From Timema cristinae (Eukaryota; Arthropoda; Insecta; Phasmatodea; Timematidae), in assembly GCA_039000515.1 (NCBI GenBank), contig JBCFYV010000996.1, positions 1 through 64,000 of the forward strand: 64,000 bases of DNA. Direction: 5' to 3'. The notes under the pieces are model-generated. The model made no database searches and had not been told where the DNA came from. It saw only the letters and a list, made by a program, of their open reading frames with translations. Of this stretch, positions 31,256-42,862 are shown one piece after another (position 1 is the first letter of the stretch; each line of letters starts with the position of its first letter). A program made the position numbers and the translations under genes.

Positions 31256-32110
31256 TCACATAGACGCACTGTTCACTATAGAGTTGACGGTCTGATTGAA
31301 GTAATGAGACCAAGGAAGAGTTTGACAGTTCCCGGTACTCTATATCTTTTATCGTCGATAGAGCATAGGGCGACTCTATTGAATTTTTGGGTGTAAGTTT
31401 GAATCCTACTGCTCCTTATTGAACGAGCCCTCTTTCATGACTATCGTCTCATCTGTCAAACAATTACGATAATCCTCTAATGAAAGGCGTTCTTAACGCA
31501 CTACCTCTCACGCCTTTAGCCTTGAGAGTCTCCCCAACCCCTTGTACCGTGAATGAATAGAGTTTAGGACGTAAACCAATGAACTCAGTGATGATCTAGA
31601 CCTCGAGTCTCGTCTTTTAGTTTACCGAGCACCCCTTTATTCACTACGGGCATCCTGTAAACATTGTCTTGTCCGTAGGTGGAGGTGTCCAGATACTCAT
31701 TAGCTAACAGGGCAAGTCTCTGGTATGCATCTTCAACAGTCATGTAGTAGAGAAGTGAGTCATATCAGTGTATTGAAGTTTTAACGTACCTTGGGGAAGG
31801 CAGGGATCATAACCTGGTAATGCAGACCGTACATGACTACCTTCGAGATTTCCAAAATGGCGAATCCCGCATAGATAGGCATATCAAAGTAAATCTCTTG
31901 CGGCTCCATCTCGATGATGACTAGGTTTTTCTGACACTATCGAGCGGTTTTTTAAAGTTCGGACTGGCTATGAGGTTACCCGCTCCAAATTTCCCATCCC
32001 ACCTGGTAGCTAATCTTTATCGTACGGTATGCCCTCTTGTTAGATATGAGGCGACCGAATGCGGCATTGTTCATCAGTTTAAAAAATGTTTTAAATTGAA
32101 AACTTTGCTT
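31256..32110 (-). pseudogene. Protein-primed DNA polymerase B, C-terminal part, multiply frameshifted
   Basis: This is the element's replicative polymerase, not visible as a single ORF. On the minus strand the fragments come in the right order. From about 32,095 comes FFKLMNNAAFGR (palm motif region). At about 31,970 comes LIASPNF, then EIYFDMPIYAGFAILEISK (about 31,900). The catalytic motif C region follows at about 31,755-31,780, where a frame change falls inside the motif. Then come KGVLGKLKDETRG (about 31,620), TEFIGLRPKLYSF (about 31,570), DDKRYRVPG (about 31,350) and LPWSHY (about 31,305), with a stop at 31,256-31,258. At least seven frame changes occur in about 850 bp. The N-terminal exonuclease and protein-priming parts should lie to the right, in sequence too corrupted to read. 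Confidence 0.85.
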
Positions 32111-35100
32111 TCTCCTCTTTCGGCTTAACCTATTTAGGAGCCTCCAGGGGGCCCTTTCTTGAATAGAAACCCGGGGGAACTTTTTGTCATTTTTTTAACC
32201 CCCTTCGCTAAAAAATAGCTTTAATGACGGTATGAATACACCCGGTTTTTTACACAAAGTTGTTAAAAATTTCTCATTTTCCCTACGGGGAACCCCTTTT
32301 TTCGGGGGAGAACGGCAAGTCGAATGAACATCTGTAATTTTGCGGGCCCCCAAAATTTAATGTCCAGGGGGAAATGTAGGACTCTGGGGGGGAAAGGGAT
32401 CAAACCCCCCCCCCTTATAGCGTTTTTGGGGGCAAAAATTTTTGGGGGGGAAAAACCACAAAACATACCCCTTTCCGGGGGAAAATTAGCCCCTAAAAAA
32501 AATTTTTGAGTTTTTCCAATCACCCTTTTTTAATTTTTGGGGGCCGAAACCCGGGGTTTAAATTCTCTTAACCCCTGGGGGGCCTTGGCGGGGGGGTTTG
32601 GAAAAGGGGACCACCCGGGGGGGGGGCCCCCCAAAAAAGGGGTTTTATGCAAATCTCAAAAATTTTCTAAAAACCCCCCCCCTTTTAGTAAATTTGGGGG
32701 TCTGTGTACAAAAAAGGGGGTTTCGAATAGTCCAAAAAAATTTTTAAAACATTCGAAACACGCCAAACCCCCCAGGGCCGTGATAAATTTTTTCCCCCTT
32801 TTAAATTTTTTTGACAAATCCGTGAGCGTTTTTGAAAAAATTTAATTTTGCTCAAAAACCCCTGAGTCCGTCTAGCCCCCAAAAATTTTGAATAAATTTT
32901 TAAAAAAAGGGGGGGAATTTTTCCTTTTTTTTAAAGCAAAATTTTAAGGGGGTTTTTCATCCTGGGGGAAGGGGTTTTTTAGGGGGGGGAATTTTTAAGT
33001 TGTCCGGGTTCGAGGAGAACGCTTTTTTTTAAGGGAATAATAGCAAAACTGAAACTACAAAAAATTTTTAAAATCGTGATCCCAAAAAAACCCCCCACCA
33101 AAAATATATTTCTTTTTAAAATTTTAAATTTTCCCCAAAATTTTTCTCCCCCAAACCCCCCCCCGGTTTCCCGGATTGATAAAAAACCTCCCCCCCCGTG
33201 AACGGGAAAAAAATTTTCCTACGTTCAAAAAAGTGTTTTAAAAGGAAAAAAAATTTTTTTTTAACAAGGGTTTTTTAAATAATACTTTTTTACCGGGGGG
33301 GTTTTGGGTTTTTTTTAAATTAATTTTTGGGGGGGGAAACACCCTCGAAAACAACCCCAAAACGATAAAGCCCGGCCCCGGGGTGAAAAATTGATTTTTT
33401 TAACCCAAAAGAAAATAAAAAAATTTTTTTTAAACATTTTCTTTTTAAAGGGGGCAATAAAAAGGCCTTTTTTATGACGCCCTTTTCCCCGGGGGTTTTT
33501 AACCCCGGTTTTTTCGGGGGGTTGGGGGCCCATACAAAATTTTTAACGCCTATTTCCCAAAAAAGGGGGGGGCCCCAAAGCCCCCGGGCAACAAATGGTT
33601 TCAGTAAAATCTTTTCCCCGTGAAATAGGGGTTCCCGGGGGAAAGACTTTTTTAAAATTTTAACATTTAATTTTTAAAATTTCTACAAAAAAAATTTTTT
33701 ATCAGGAGAACACTAAAAAAAAAATTTTTTGGGTTTTGGAAAAAAACCGTCTCTAATGGGGCAAAAAAATTTTTTTTCCCCCCGGGTTTTCCCAAAATTA
33801 TACGAAAAATCCTGTTTTTCTCCTGCTGCTTAAAAAAAAAAGGGGAACGTGGGGGAATTTTAAAATCCTGGCCCCCGGAGGGAATGTCCCCCTTTCCGGG
33901 GTTTTGGGATTTTTTTATACCGTTTTTTTTTAAAAAGGGGTTTTTGGTGAGTTTGTTTTCTTTAAAAAAAGGGGGGTAAAAAGGCATCCCCCCCCAAAAT
34001 AAAAAACTTTTTCCCTAGACGGGGGGGGTTTTAAAAAATTTTGGGGAGTTTTTTTTAATCGTGACAGTTTTTTAAAATCCAGAAAAAAGGAAAATTTTCC
34101 CCTCCCAAAAAACTTTTTTTTAAAAAAATAAATTTTACTTTTCCAAGCCCCCTCTTTAAAACCCGGACATGGGGGGGAAAAACCCAATGACTTTTTTTTT
34201 TTAGAGGCCCCCGGCTGTATCAATATAAGACACCCCCTGGGGTTTTTGGGCAGTTCCCCCAATTTTTATGGGAAAATTTTTGGGGGGCTTTTTAAAAACG
34301 CCAAAATATTTTTTTTTTTTGGAAAAAAGGGAGGGTTTTTCATTTTTCCAAAAAAAACCCCACGCCCCCAAAATTTTTAAAGGGAAAGGGGGAAAAAAAC
34401 CCGTTGAGTTTTTTTTTCCCTGTCGGCTAAAAAAAGGGGGCTGATAAAAACAGATAGGGGGAAAGGGGCAAATGACCTTTTTCACATTCCACATTTACCA
34501 CCCCCTTTTAACCTTTGGAAAAATTTTTCGGGGGAATTAAAAAAACCCCCGGGGCCCCTTTTTCTTTGAAAACCGTGTTTTTAGAGAATTTTTTTTCTCT
34601 TTTTCCAAGGTCCCCGGTTTTTTTACTCCCCCCCCGATTTTTTCCAAAAACCCCAAAACCCTTTTTAAATTTAAAGAAAAGGGGAGGGGAAAAACTACAA
34701 AATTTTCATATAATTTTTCCCAAAATTTTGGTATTGCTAAAAAAAACCAAAAAGGGGGTTGGGGTTTTTTGAAAACCCTTCTCAATTTTTCCCCCCGGGG
34801 GGGGGGGGTTTCTAAACTCGCAAATGGCTGGCCCAAATTTTCCTTTTATCGATCTTTTTAAATTTTTTTTCTTCCCCGTCTTTAACGTAAAAAACCCCCC
34901 CCACCCCCCAAGAAAATTTTGGGCGGGCCCCTTTTAAAAGCAAATTGGGGTTGGGGGTTTTAAAAAAGGGGTTTTTTTACGGCGGGTGTACCGCCGTGCT
35001 AAATTTTAAATTTCAATGAGAGACCTAACGGTTCCAGGTAAAGTCTAAACGGGGGAAACCCCCTACCAACCCCTTTTGCCCCGGCCCCAAAATTTCCCCC

Positions 35101-37740
35101 GGTTTTTGTCTATCTATATCCTCATGTCCCGAGTAAAAAAAGCTCGAGGCCCCTTAAAAAAAACCCGGGGGAAAAGCTCAATGTATGTTTTTAAAAACTT
35201 GTTTTTGAAATTTTTCCCCCTTTTTTTGATAAAAATTAAAAGTTGCTCTTTTGGGGTTAAATTTTTTCGGAGAGTATACACTTTATTTCCTTTTAAAATT
35301 TTTCGAGATATAAAAAAGGGTGGGGGAGAAGAAGAAAAAGGGGGGTTTTTTTAGCTGGGGGGTTTTTGCCATTTGGGGCCCCCTTTTCATTCAAGTACAG
35401 CCCCCCCCCCCAAAATAGGGGTAAAACGGTTCGAGACAGTTAAACAAACAAAGGGGGAAAACACTTAAATAAAAAAATTTTAAAAAAAAGGGGTCGGGAC
35501 ACCTTGCCACCCCAAAAACCCCCTCAGGCTACCTAGCTGCTCACCCCCCTGTCGTTCTAAAGCCCCCTGGGGGGAAAAAGGGGTTCGATTTTTCCCCCGG
35601 ATGGTTTTAACCAAAAATGGTTTTTCTAGCCCTCTAAACCACTAAAAATTTGTCCCCTTTTTTCCCCCTTCTAAAAAAATATAACCTTTATATCCTAAAC
35701 AGTTTTTTTTTAAAGGCATAAAACCCAAAAAGGGGGTAGTATGGAAATTTCAAACGAAAGCTGTTTGTAAATTTTTTTTTAGTTTACTGTAAATGGGGGA
35801 AAAGGGTTTTAAAATTTTTTTTTTTTTTGTTGCTGGAGCTACCGACCCTCCCCCCCCCTTTCCGTTAAAGAAAAAAAAGAGAAGAGAAGAAGAAAAAAAA
35901 AAAGTGTGTTTAAAACCCCCCCCGGGGATCCCTTCTTTTAAAAGGGAGGGAAAATTTTTTTTTAAAAAACCTTACCTCTTTTTAAATTCTCAAAAACCCT
36001 TTTAAAAACCATGAAAAATTTTTTTTAAAAAAACTTTTCCACTTTAACCTAAAACAATTAAATTTTTTTTATTTTTTTGGCCTTACGGGGAAAAATTTTT
36101 AAAAAACCAATTATCCTAGGAAGTGAGGTTTGAACCTTTTTTGTTAAAAAAAAATGTAAAAAAAAAAATTCGTTGATTTTTGGGCCCAAAAACCGGGATT
36201 GCCCCCCGGCCCCCAAAAGGTTTTTAGGGGGTTTAATTATTGAGTTTTTAAAAAAAGGGGGTGCTTTTTCCCCGGGGTTCACCAAAAATGTAACCATCAA
36301 GGCCAATTAAGGTCATTTTTTCCTTAATTTTTTTTTAAATTTAAACCCCAAAAACCCCATCGAAATTTAAATTTTTTTAAAATTTTTTTTAGGACTGTTT
36401 GGGCCTTTTTTCATAATTCATGTTGAAGTAAAAAATTTTTTTTTAAAAAACTCATTAAAATTTTTAAAATTAAACTTAGTTTAATTCAGTTACCCTAACA
36501 CCACAAAAACACACCCCACATTGTTTTTAAATTTTTTTAAAAAATTTTTTTTTTTTAAAAACCCAATTTTTATTGCTTTTAAATTTGGGGGAAACCCCAA
36601 TTTTTTTTTTAAAACTCATTAACACACACTCGCACACGCACACGACCTGAGGGAAAAAAATTAATTTTTTTAAAACCCTAACAACACACACTTACCTTCA
36701 AAAGTTCAGGAGGGTTTTTTTTTTGGGTTTGGGGGTAGAGAGCCCTTTGTAGACAGAAAAAAATTTTCCTTTTTTCCCCGTTTTTTCCTCTATCAAAAAA
36801 ATGGGGTGACGAAAAAAAATTTTCCCCGCGGCACCAAAAAACTTGATACTTGCCATCGAGTACATAAGTATTACACGAACCGAATCGATTTTTTTCCGAT
36901 TTTATTAAAAAATACGTAACGCGTGACCTTCTCCAAGTGGGTTTTTTTTAACGGGAAGTATCCCCATTACTTCCCCCCCCCCGTCAAAAATGCAGCCAAA
37001 AATTTTTCTGAGGGCCCAGGCTAAAAATTTTTTACCTTTAAAAAAAAAGGGGGCTGCCCCCCCTTTTATTTTTTAGGCTCCAAGCCACGCCTCTCCCCCT
37101 CCCACAAAGTACACAGACCCCAAAACCCCAATGTGAAAACTATTAATTTTTATGATTCAAAAAAAGTCATTTTAAAAAAAATTTAGGGGTTTTAATACCT
37201 TGACTTTTTATTTTTAAATTTTTACGGCCCCTTTCAAGAGCAGCTGTGCACCGAATCACTAGGTCAAGCCCCCCACTACACACTTTCCCGGGGGTGGGAC
37301 CCTTATAACCCAAAACCCCGGGGGGGGCCTAAACATTTTAAATTTTACGATCCCCAGAGATAACCCCTCCACCCGATTTTTCCACACCAAAAAAAAAAAT
37401 AAGCCCCTTTAGAGAGAGAAAATTTTTTTTACTAAAATTTTATATATGTATCAAGTAAAAATTTTAAAAATATCCCCATTTTTAAAAAAAAATGTACTAT
37501 TTTTTGGGGTGAATAAAACTTGCAAACCTTTTGACCATCGGGGGTTTAGCTGTCCCCCCAAAATGGGGAATTTGGGGGAATTTTTTAATTTTGAGGAAGT
37601 GAATCCGCTTTTTTCAGGATAATTTTTTTTTTAGAGGTGAATAAAATTTTTCCCAAAACCCTTTTAAACCCTCAGGGTTGGGGGTCCCTCCCACGTAGGA
37701 ATTGGGAAGTTTAATTAGGGGAATGAAAACCCCCAATTGC
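32111..37740. other. Unreadable right arm of the Maverick
   Basis: The rest of PolB (family length usually over 1000 aa) and perhaps more genes are expected here on the minus strand, but homopolymer smearing prevents any reliable translation. Islands of normal-looking sequence exist (34,980-35,060; 35,100-35,200; 36,840-36,950), and the phrase acacacacttaccttcaaaa is at about 36,690. I cannot assign them. All open frames of 60-170 codons here consist of Lys/Phe/Pro/Gly runs and should not be called genes. Confidence 0.7.
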
Positions 37741-37744
37741 GGGA

Positions 37745-38440
37745 AAAAAAATTTATATTCTCCAGCTAGATGCCATACTTATTGGATGCATGATATTTGA
37801 TCTGGTAGCTTTTGTTAATTCATACTGAATTTTGGGTAAAAAATTTTTTTGATCTGGTAGTTATTCAATTTTTTCCCCCATTTTTAAAGGGGGTACATGA
37901 TAGAAAGATCTGGTAGCTTTTTTCAAAATTTTCAACTGTATTGGATACATGATTTGTAATCTGCTATTATTGCTAGTTGCCCCCACTGTTTGGATACTTA
38001 AAAAAGTAGATCGGGAGTTATTACTGGGGGTCACATTTTAAGGGAAAAACATAAAATTTTAGATCTGGAAAATATTGCAAAAATGCACACTCCAGTTGTT
38101 TTTTGAAAAGTAGATCTGGTACTTTTTCTAGATGTCACCCCCGAAAGGGGGGCATGATAGTAGATTGGTATTATTTTTAAAGTCAGACTGTTTTGGGTTT
38201 TAAAAAATTTTTAATCGGTATTATTGTTTTTTTTTCACAAAAACTGTATTGGTTTTCATGATAGTAGATCGGGGAGTTTTTGTTTAAAAACATACTGAAA
38301 TTTAAAAAAATGATGGGTCTGTATTTTTAAAAGCTAATGTCATACTGTATTGGATGCATGATAGTAAAAATCTGGTATTTTTTCTAGATGTCAAACTTTT
38401 ATTGGATGCATGAAATTTGATCGGGTTTTAGTTATTGTTA
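37745..38440. repeat. Minisatellite of about 50 bp just inside the right TIR
   Basis: About 14 imperfect copies contain gatctggtagttattgctag, catactgtattggatgcatg and atagtagatc, ending directly at the inner edge of the right TIR. The individual differences are mostly homopolymer changes, so the real array may be very regular. Confidence 0.8.
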
Positions 38441-38442
38441 GT

Positions 38443-38786
38443 TGACACGGGGGTTTTGCCCCCCCCGCGTCCTCTGCCCCCCCCCACCCTCCTCCGAGGG
38501 GGCCCCCCCCCCCAAAAAAAAAAATATTTTGCCCCCCCCCCCCCCACCCAATTCCACCATCCACACACATCAACCCTCTCAATTATAAAAATGCCCCCAC
38601 AAAACCCCGGGGGAAAAAACACCATCATTCCTCTAACATCACCCCCACCCCCCCCGGGGGATCCCCACCTCCATCGAGGGCCCAACCCTCCCCATCCCTC
38701 CCCACATTTACCTTTCATCTAAAAACCCCCCATAAAAAAAAATTTTTGGGGGCCTGTGCCCAAAAATACCCCCAATCCCCCTTACT
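38443..38786. repeat. Right terminal inverted repeat of the Maverick (degraded reading)
   Basis: It is the inverse of 20,902-21,227. The last 14 bases, CAATCCCCCTTACT, match the left tip exactly. Inside, the order of blocks is conserved (tcctctgccc, ccctcctccgag, atattttgcccc, caaccctctcaattat, ctctaacatcacccccacc, ggatccccacctccatcgag), with differences mostly in homopolymers. Confidence 0.88.
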
Positions 38787-38792
38787 GTTGTA
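38787..38792. repeat. Right target-site duplication GTTGTA
   Basis: It directly follows the right terminus and is identical to 20,896-20,901. Confidence 0.9.
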
Positions 38793-39699
38793 TTGAGTCT
38801 AATCATTTTTTTTAAAAAAATAGCTCAAATAGAAATTAATAAAATTTTTTAAATTTTAGTTTTTTAAAAAAAAAATAAAAATTAATTTTTTTTTGTTTTA
38901 AGTAACGTTAGGTTCTGCCCTTTTTTTAAAAAAGGGAAAAAGGGAACTAATCGGGGGGAAATTTGGGGGCCCCAATGCTGTAGCCACTTAAAAAGGGGGG
39001 AAAAAGAAATTTTTTTTTTTTTGTAAGGATTTAAAATTTTTTGTAGCGTTAAATATGATAGAAAAAAAAATAAAAAAAAAAAAAATAAATGCCCTTTTTA
39101 ACAACAAACCCCCCCCCCTTAATGGGGCCCAAAAATTTTCCCCAACAAACCCAAAAACCCAAAAAAAAAGGGCTTATGGGGGAAAAGTCCTTTGCCCCCC
39201 TTTTGGGGGTTTTTGTTTTTTGGGGTGGCCAGTGTCTTAGAGGCGGAAAAGGGGTTAAAAAAAACCACCCAAAAATCGCTGGAAAAAAGGTCGCCAGAGA
39301 CCTTAAAAAAAACCAAAAGAAATTTAAAAATGGAGAAAAACAAGGGGGAAAAACTTTGAAGGATGGGCCCCCGGGGGAATTTTTAATGGGGAAATGTATG
39401 AAGTGAAGCGGGAGATGAATGGTAATTGAGAGTGGGGGGGGGGGCATCGGGGGGAAGAACAGATCAAGAGACGGGAAAAAACTAGACAGGGGAAAAACCC
39501 AAAACGCCCTCGGGTGGGGGCCCCCCAAAGGGGACAAAAAAATTTTTAAAATTTTTAAAAAAAAACCCATTTACGGGGCCCCACATCAAAAGTAAAACTA
39601 AATTTTTGCAAAAATATCTTTTTAAAGGGGTTAAATTAGGGGGTTTTTTTTTAAATTTTTTTCGGGTTAAATGTTTACGTTTGTTTGATTCGGGCTATT

Positions 39700-40310
39700 G
39701 TAAAAAAACTGTACAAAAAAAATGTTTGGGGGTTGTGCCCCCCTTTTGCAGGGGGACACCCCCCCCCAAAACGGGGAGGGCGGCCCCCAAAACCGGGATT
39801 TTCCCCTTGGGGGAGCAACGGAGCCCGTCCGACGAAGTGGGCCTTAGATTTTAAAAACAGGAGAAATTTTGCTCCTCAAGGGGCCCCGGCCCCACCCCCG
39901 GGTCATCCGTGTCCGGCGGGGGGCCCCCCACACCGTCCTGATGGGGGCTGTGAGGGGGAGGGGGGGGTCGTAACGCCGATCCCCCGACGATCCCCTTTTG
40001 GACGGCCTGCGACCGTGAAAAAAAAAGTCACTCCCCAAAACCCCCGGGGTGATCACGTCCGGGGGTTTGGGGGGGCCCAAAAAGCTACGGATTCGGGTGG
40101 GGTGCGGGGAGGGAGTCCAGCATAAACCCCCAAAAAAAAAAAGGGGGATAAACCGCTCGGGCGGGGGGAAGCGGTAACGGGGAAGGGGGAAGCCCGGGGG
40201 GGGGGGGGGCCCCCAAGGGGGAGGGGGGAAAAATAAAAACCCTTTTGGGAAAAATCTAACTTTAGGGGGGTTTTGGGTTAAAAGGGGCCAAAAAAAGGGG
40301 AAAAGCAATT
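39700..40310. other. GC-rich island in the poor-quality host region
   Basis: Unlike its AT-rich surroundings, this stretch is GC-rich even outside the C/G runs (for example agcaacggagcccgtccgac and acggcctgcgaccgtgaaa), which may be a real signal. It could be a CpG-rich exon/promoter region or a GC-rich retroelement. Translations are not interpretable. Confidence 0.35.
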
Positions 40311-42499
40311 AAAAAAATTAAATTTAAAGATTTTTTTTAAAAAACTTTTTTTTAAAATATGGGGGAGTTTTAGAAATAAAAAAAATAGGTAAAATTTTCC
40401 CCCAAATTTTTTACCAAAATTTTTAAAAATTTTTTAAGATTTTGGGGTTTTCTTTGCCCCCCCCCCCCACCCCCCCCCTTTTTTCCCCCCTTTTCCCCCC
40501 TATACGGTTAACAAAAAAAATTTTTGAATTCACATTCTCCTTCAATAAAATTTAATCCATGCTTAAAAAAATTTTTGAAAAAAAAAAATATACCCCCAAA
40601 AGGATTTTTCAGTTTTTTAAAATAATTTTTTTTTTGAGTAAAGTATTTTTAACAATGAAACACAATTTTAAAAAAAAAATTTATGTCCCCTGAAAAGGTG
40701 ATACAAAATGAACTGAAGCGTTGACTTTAAAAATATATATTATAAAAAGGGGGGATTTTAAAAAAAAGGGCATAGTTTTTAAATCTTTTAAAAAAATTTT
40801 TTTTTAAACCCTGGTAGAACTTTTTTTTACTTTAAAAAATTTTTAATTTTTTTTTTTTTTTGGGGGATTTTAAAAATTTCAAAACCCCAAAAAAAAATTA
40901 AAAACCCACTTTTTTTTTTCCCAACCATTTCGAAGAAGTTTTTGTTAATAAATATCCTTTTTAATATATTGCGAAGTAATATTGAAACATTTAAAATTTT
41001 AAAAAAAAAAAAAAACGTTTAAATGTTTCCACTCAATTTAAATTTTAAATTTTTTATATTTTAGGAAAACCCAAAATTTTGGGGGTATATATATTAGCAC
41101 AGTAGCCCTTTATAAAGATACAAGCATGAAGCGTGTAATCTTTTCCCCAAAATTTTAGCTACACATTAAAATAGATTTGTTTTGGGTTTTGGGTTTTTTG
41201 GGCCCAAAAAAATAGCCCCAGTTTAAAAAGCTCTTTGTTGTAGTTTAGAGTAAACTTTTACAAATAACAATTCATTTTCACAACCCTTTTTCCCCGAGAA
41301 AATTTTGAACTGGGGGAAAACACACAGCAAAACATACCCCAAACACTGTAATATAATTTAATATCAAGCGATTTTTTTATATTTTTTTAAAAATTTTGTA
41401 TAAACACACTAATTTAATATTTAAAACAAGTAATTTTAAAAATTAAAACCCTTTTAAAGGGGGAAAAACGACCCCCAAAAACCCCCGGGTTATACTACTA
41501 CAACTAAAAACCCAATTGCCCTGGGGCCAAAACATCTTCTAAACCCTTTTCTTTTAAAAAGTACCCCTTCGTCCCCCCCCAAAAAAATAAAATTTTTAAA
41601 ACCTTTTTACTGATTTTTAAAAGGGGTCTGTCCCCCTAAGCTGTACCCCCAGTGGGGGGGGCCCCCTAAAAAGGGAATTTTTCTCCCTTTTTGGAGTAAT
41701 TAAAACCCCCTTTTTCAACTATTTGTACAAGCTTAATTTAAATTTTTAAAAAAAATTTTAAATTTGCCCTTTTTTTTTGGGGTCTCGACCCCTTGGAGAG
41801 ATAAAATTTTTGGGGGGAGGAAAAAAAAAACAACAAAAAACCCAATTATGCAAAAAGGGCGATGTTTAAAGACCATGACCTCCTAAACCGAAAAAGTGTT
41901 TTTTGCGATGAAAAATGGGGCTGTTCTGGGCCCCAGAGCCGAAACCATTTTTAAAAAATTTTTGGGCCCAAAAATTTTGTAAAAGGGGTTTTTAAAAAAG
42001 CTACCCCGGGGATTTTTGAATTTTTTTAAACGAACACTAAAAAATTGGGGGTATTTTAAAATAAGGAAAAAAAAAAATAAAAAAAAAAAATTTTTTTTTT
42101 TGAAATCCGTTTTAAAAAAAAATTTTTTTTAAAATTTCCCTTTAAAAACAACTTTTTTTTTTAAAAATTTAAAACAAAATGCCCCATTCCATTTTACAAA
42201 AAAATTATTTTGGGGGGAAATTTACCAAAAATGAAAATTTTTCCCAAATTTTTTTTTTATTTCTTGCCCCAAATTTTTTAGATACGAAAAAAATTATCAT
42301 TGTTAAAAGTTAATACGTTAAAACAAAAATTTTTTTTTTGAAATGTTTTTTTTTTAAAAAAACCAAAAATTTTTCTGAGCTATTAAAAATTCAAAAAAAA
42401 GGGCTTTTTTTTTTAAGTTTCTAGCTTTTTTAAAACTCAAAGATGCAAGGTACTAAAAAATTTTTATTATTTTTTATTTTTTTTTTTTATTTTATTATT

Positions 42500-42862
42500 A
42501 TTTTATTAAAAACCCTTTTTACTCCCCTTTTTTGGGGTTTAACGCTTTAAAAGCTAATGGTAATGGTAGGGGGGGGTTTTGAGATGAAATAAAGGGGCCT
42601 AAGTTTAAGGGGGGAATCCGAACCACGGGGGGCCCCGGAAAATTTCCCCAACATTCACAAGATGGCTTGTCAAGTGAAAGGTAAGGGGGATTGTGAGATG
42701 AAATAAGGGAAACCCCATTTTTTTAAAGGGGGAAAAGAACCACGGGGAGACCTGGCATTCCTCACAATTCACAAGATGTCCCTTGTAGAGGGGAAGGAAG
42801 GTTTGGTAATCAAAAAATTTTTTTTCCCCGGGGCCGAGGATGAACCCCGGCCGCCAGCAAAG
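42500..42862 (-). repeat. Family-1 SINE, minus strand, with internal duplication (poor sequence)
   Basis: Recognisable pieces are tggtaatggtagggggg, gagatgaaat, aatccgaaccacgg, cattcacaagatg and, at the end, gaccccggccgccagca-like text. The body section (gagatgaaat to cacaagatg) occurs twice, at about 42,580-42,665 and 42,692-42,780. Confidence 0.7.

Larger units (their letters stand above)
20902..38786. mobile_element. Complete Maverick/Polinton (adintovirus-like) element, about 17.9 kb
   Basis: The element begins AGTAAGGGGGATTG and ends with its exact inverse, CAATCCCCCTTACT. It is flanked by the 6-bp direct repeat GTTGTA, and AG...CT termini with 6-bp duplications are diagnostic for Mavericks/Polintons. 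Inverted repeats of about 330 bp lie at both ends. It encodes a chromodomain integrase, packaging ATPase, adenain-type protease, penton, major capsid protein, a PLA2-domain virion protein, a fibre-like protein and protein-primed PolB, which together define the class. Orientation relative to the host gene is mixed, because it is transcribed both ways. At least one nonsense codon and many frame changes make this copy inactive as written. Those right of about 31 kb, and perhaps others, may be sequencing errors. True length is uncertain because the right part is badly resolved. Confidence 0.93.

Noticed and set aside
20902..38786. Free (exogenous) virus contaminating the assembly
   Set aside because: A perfect 6-bp target duplication and continuous host-type repeats on the left show that it is integrated.
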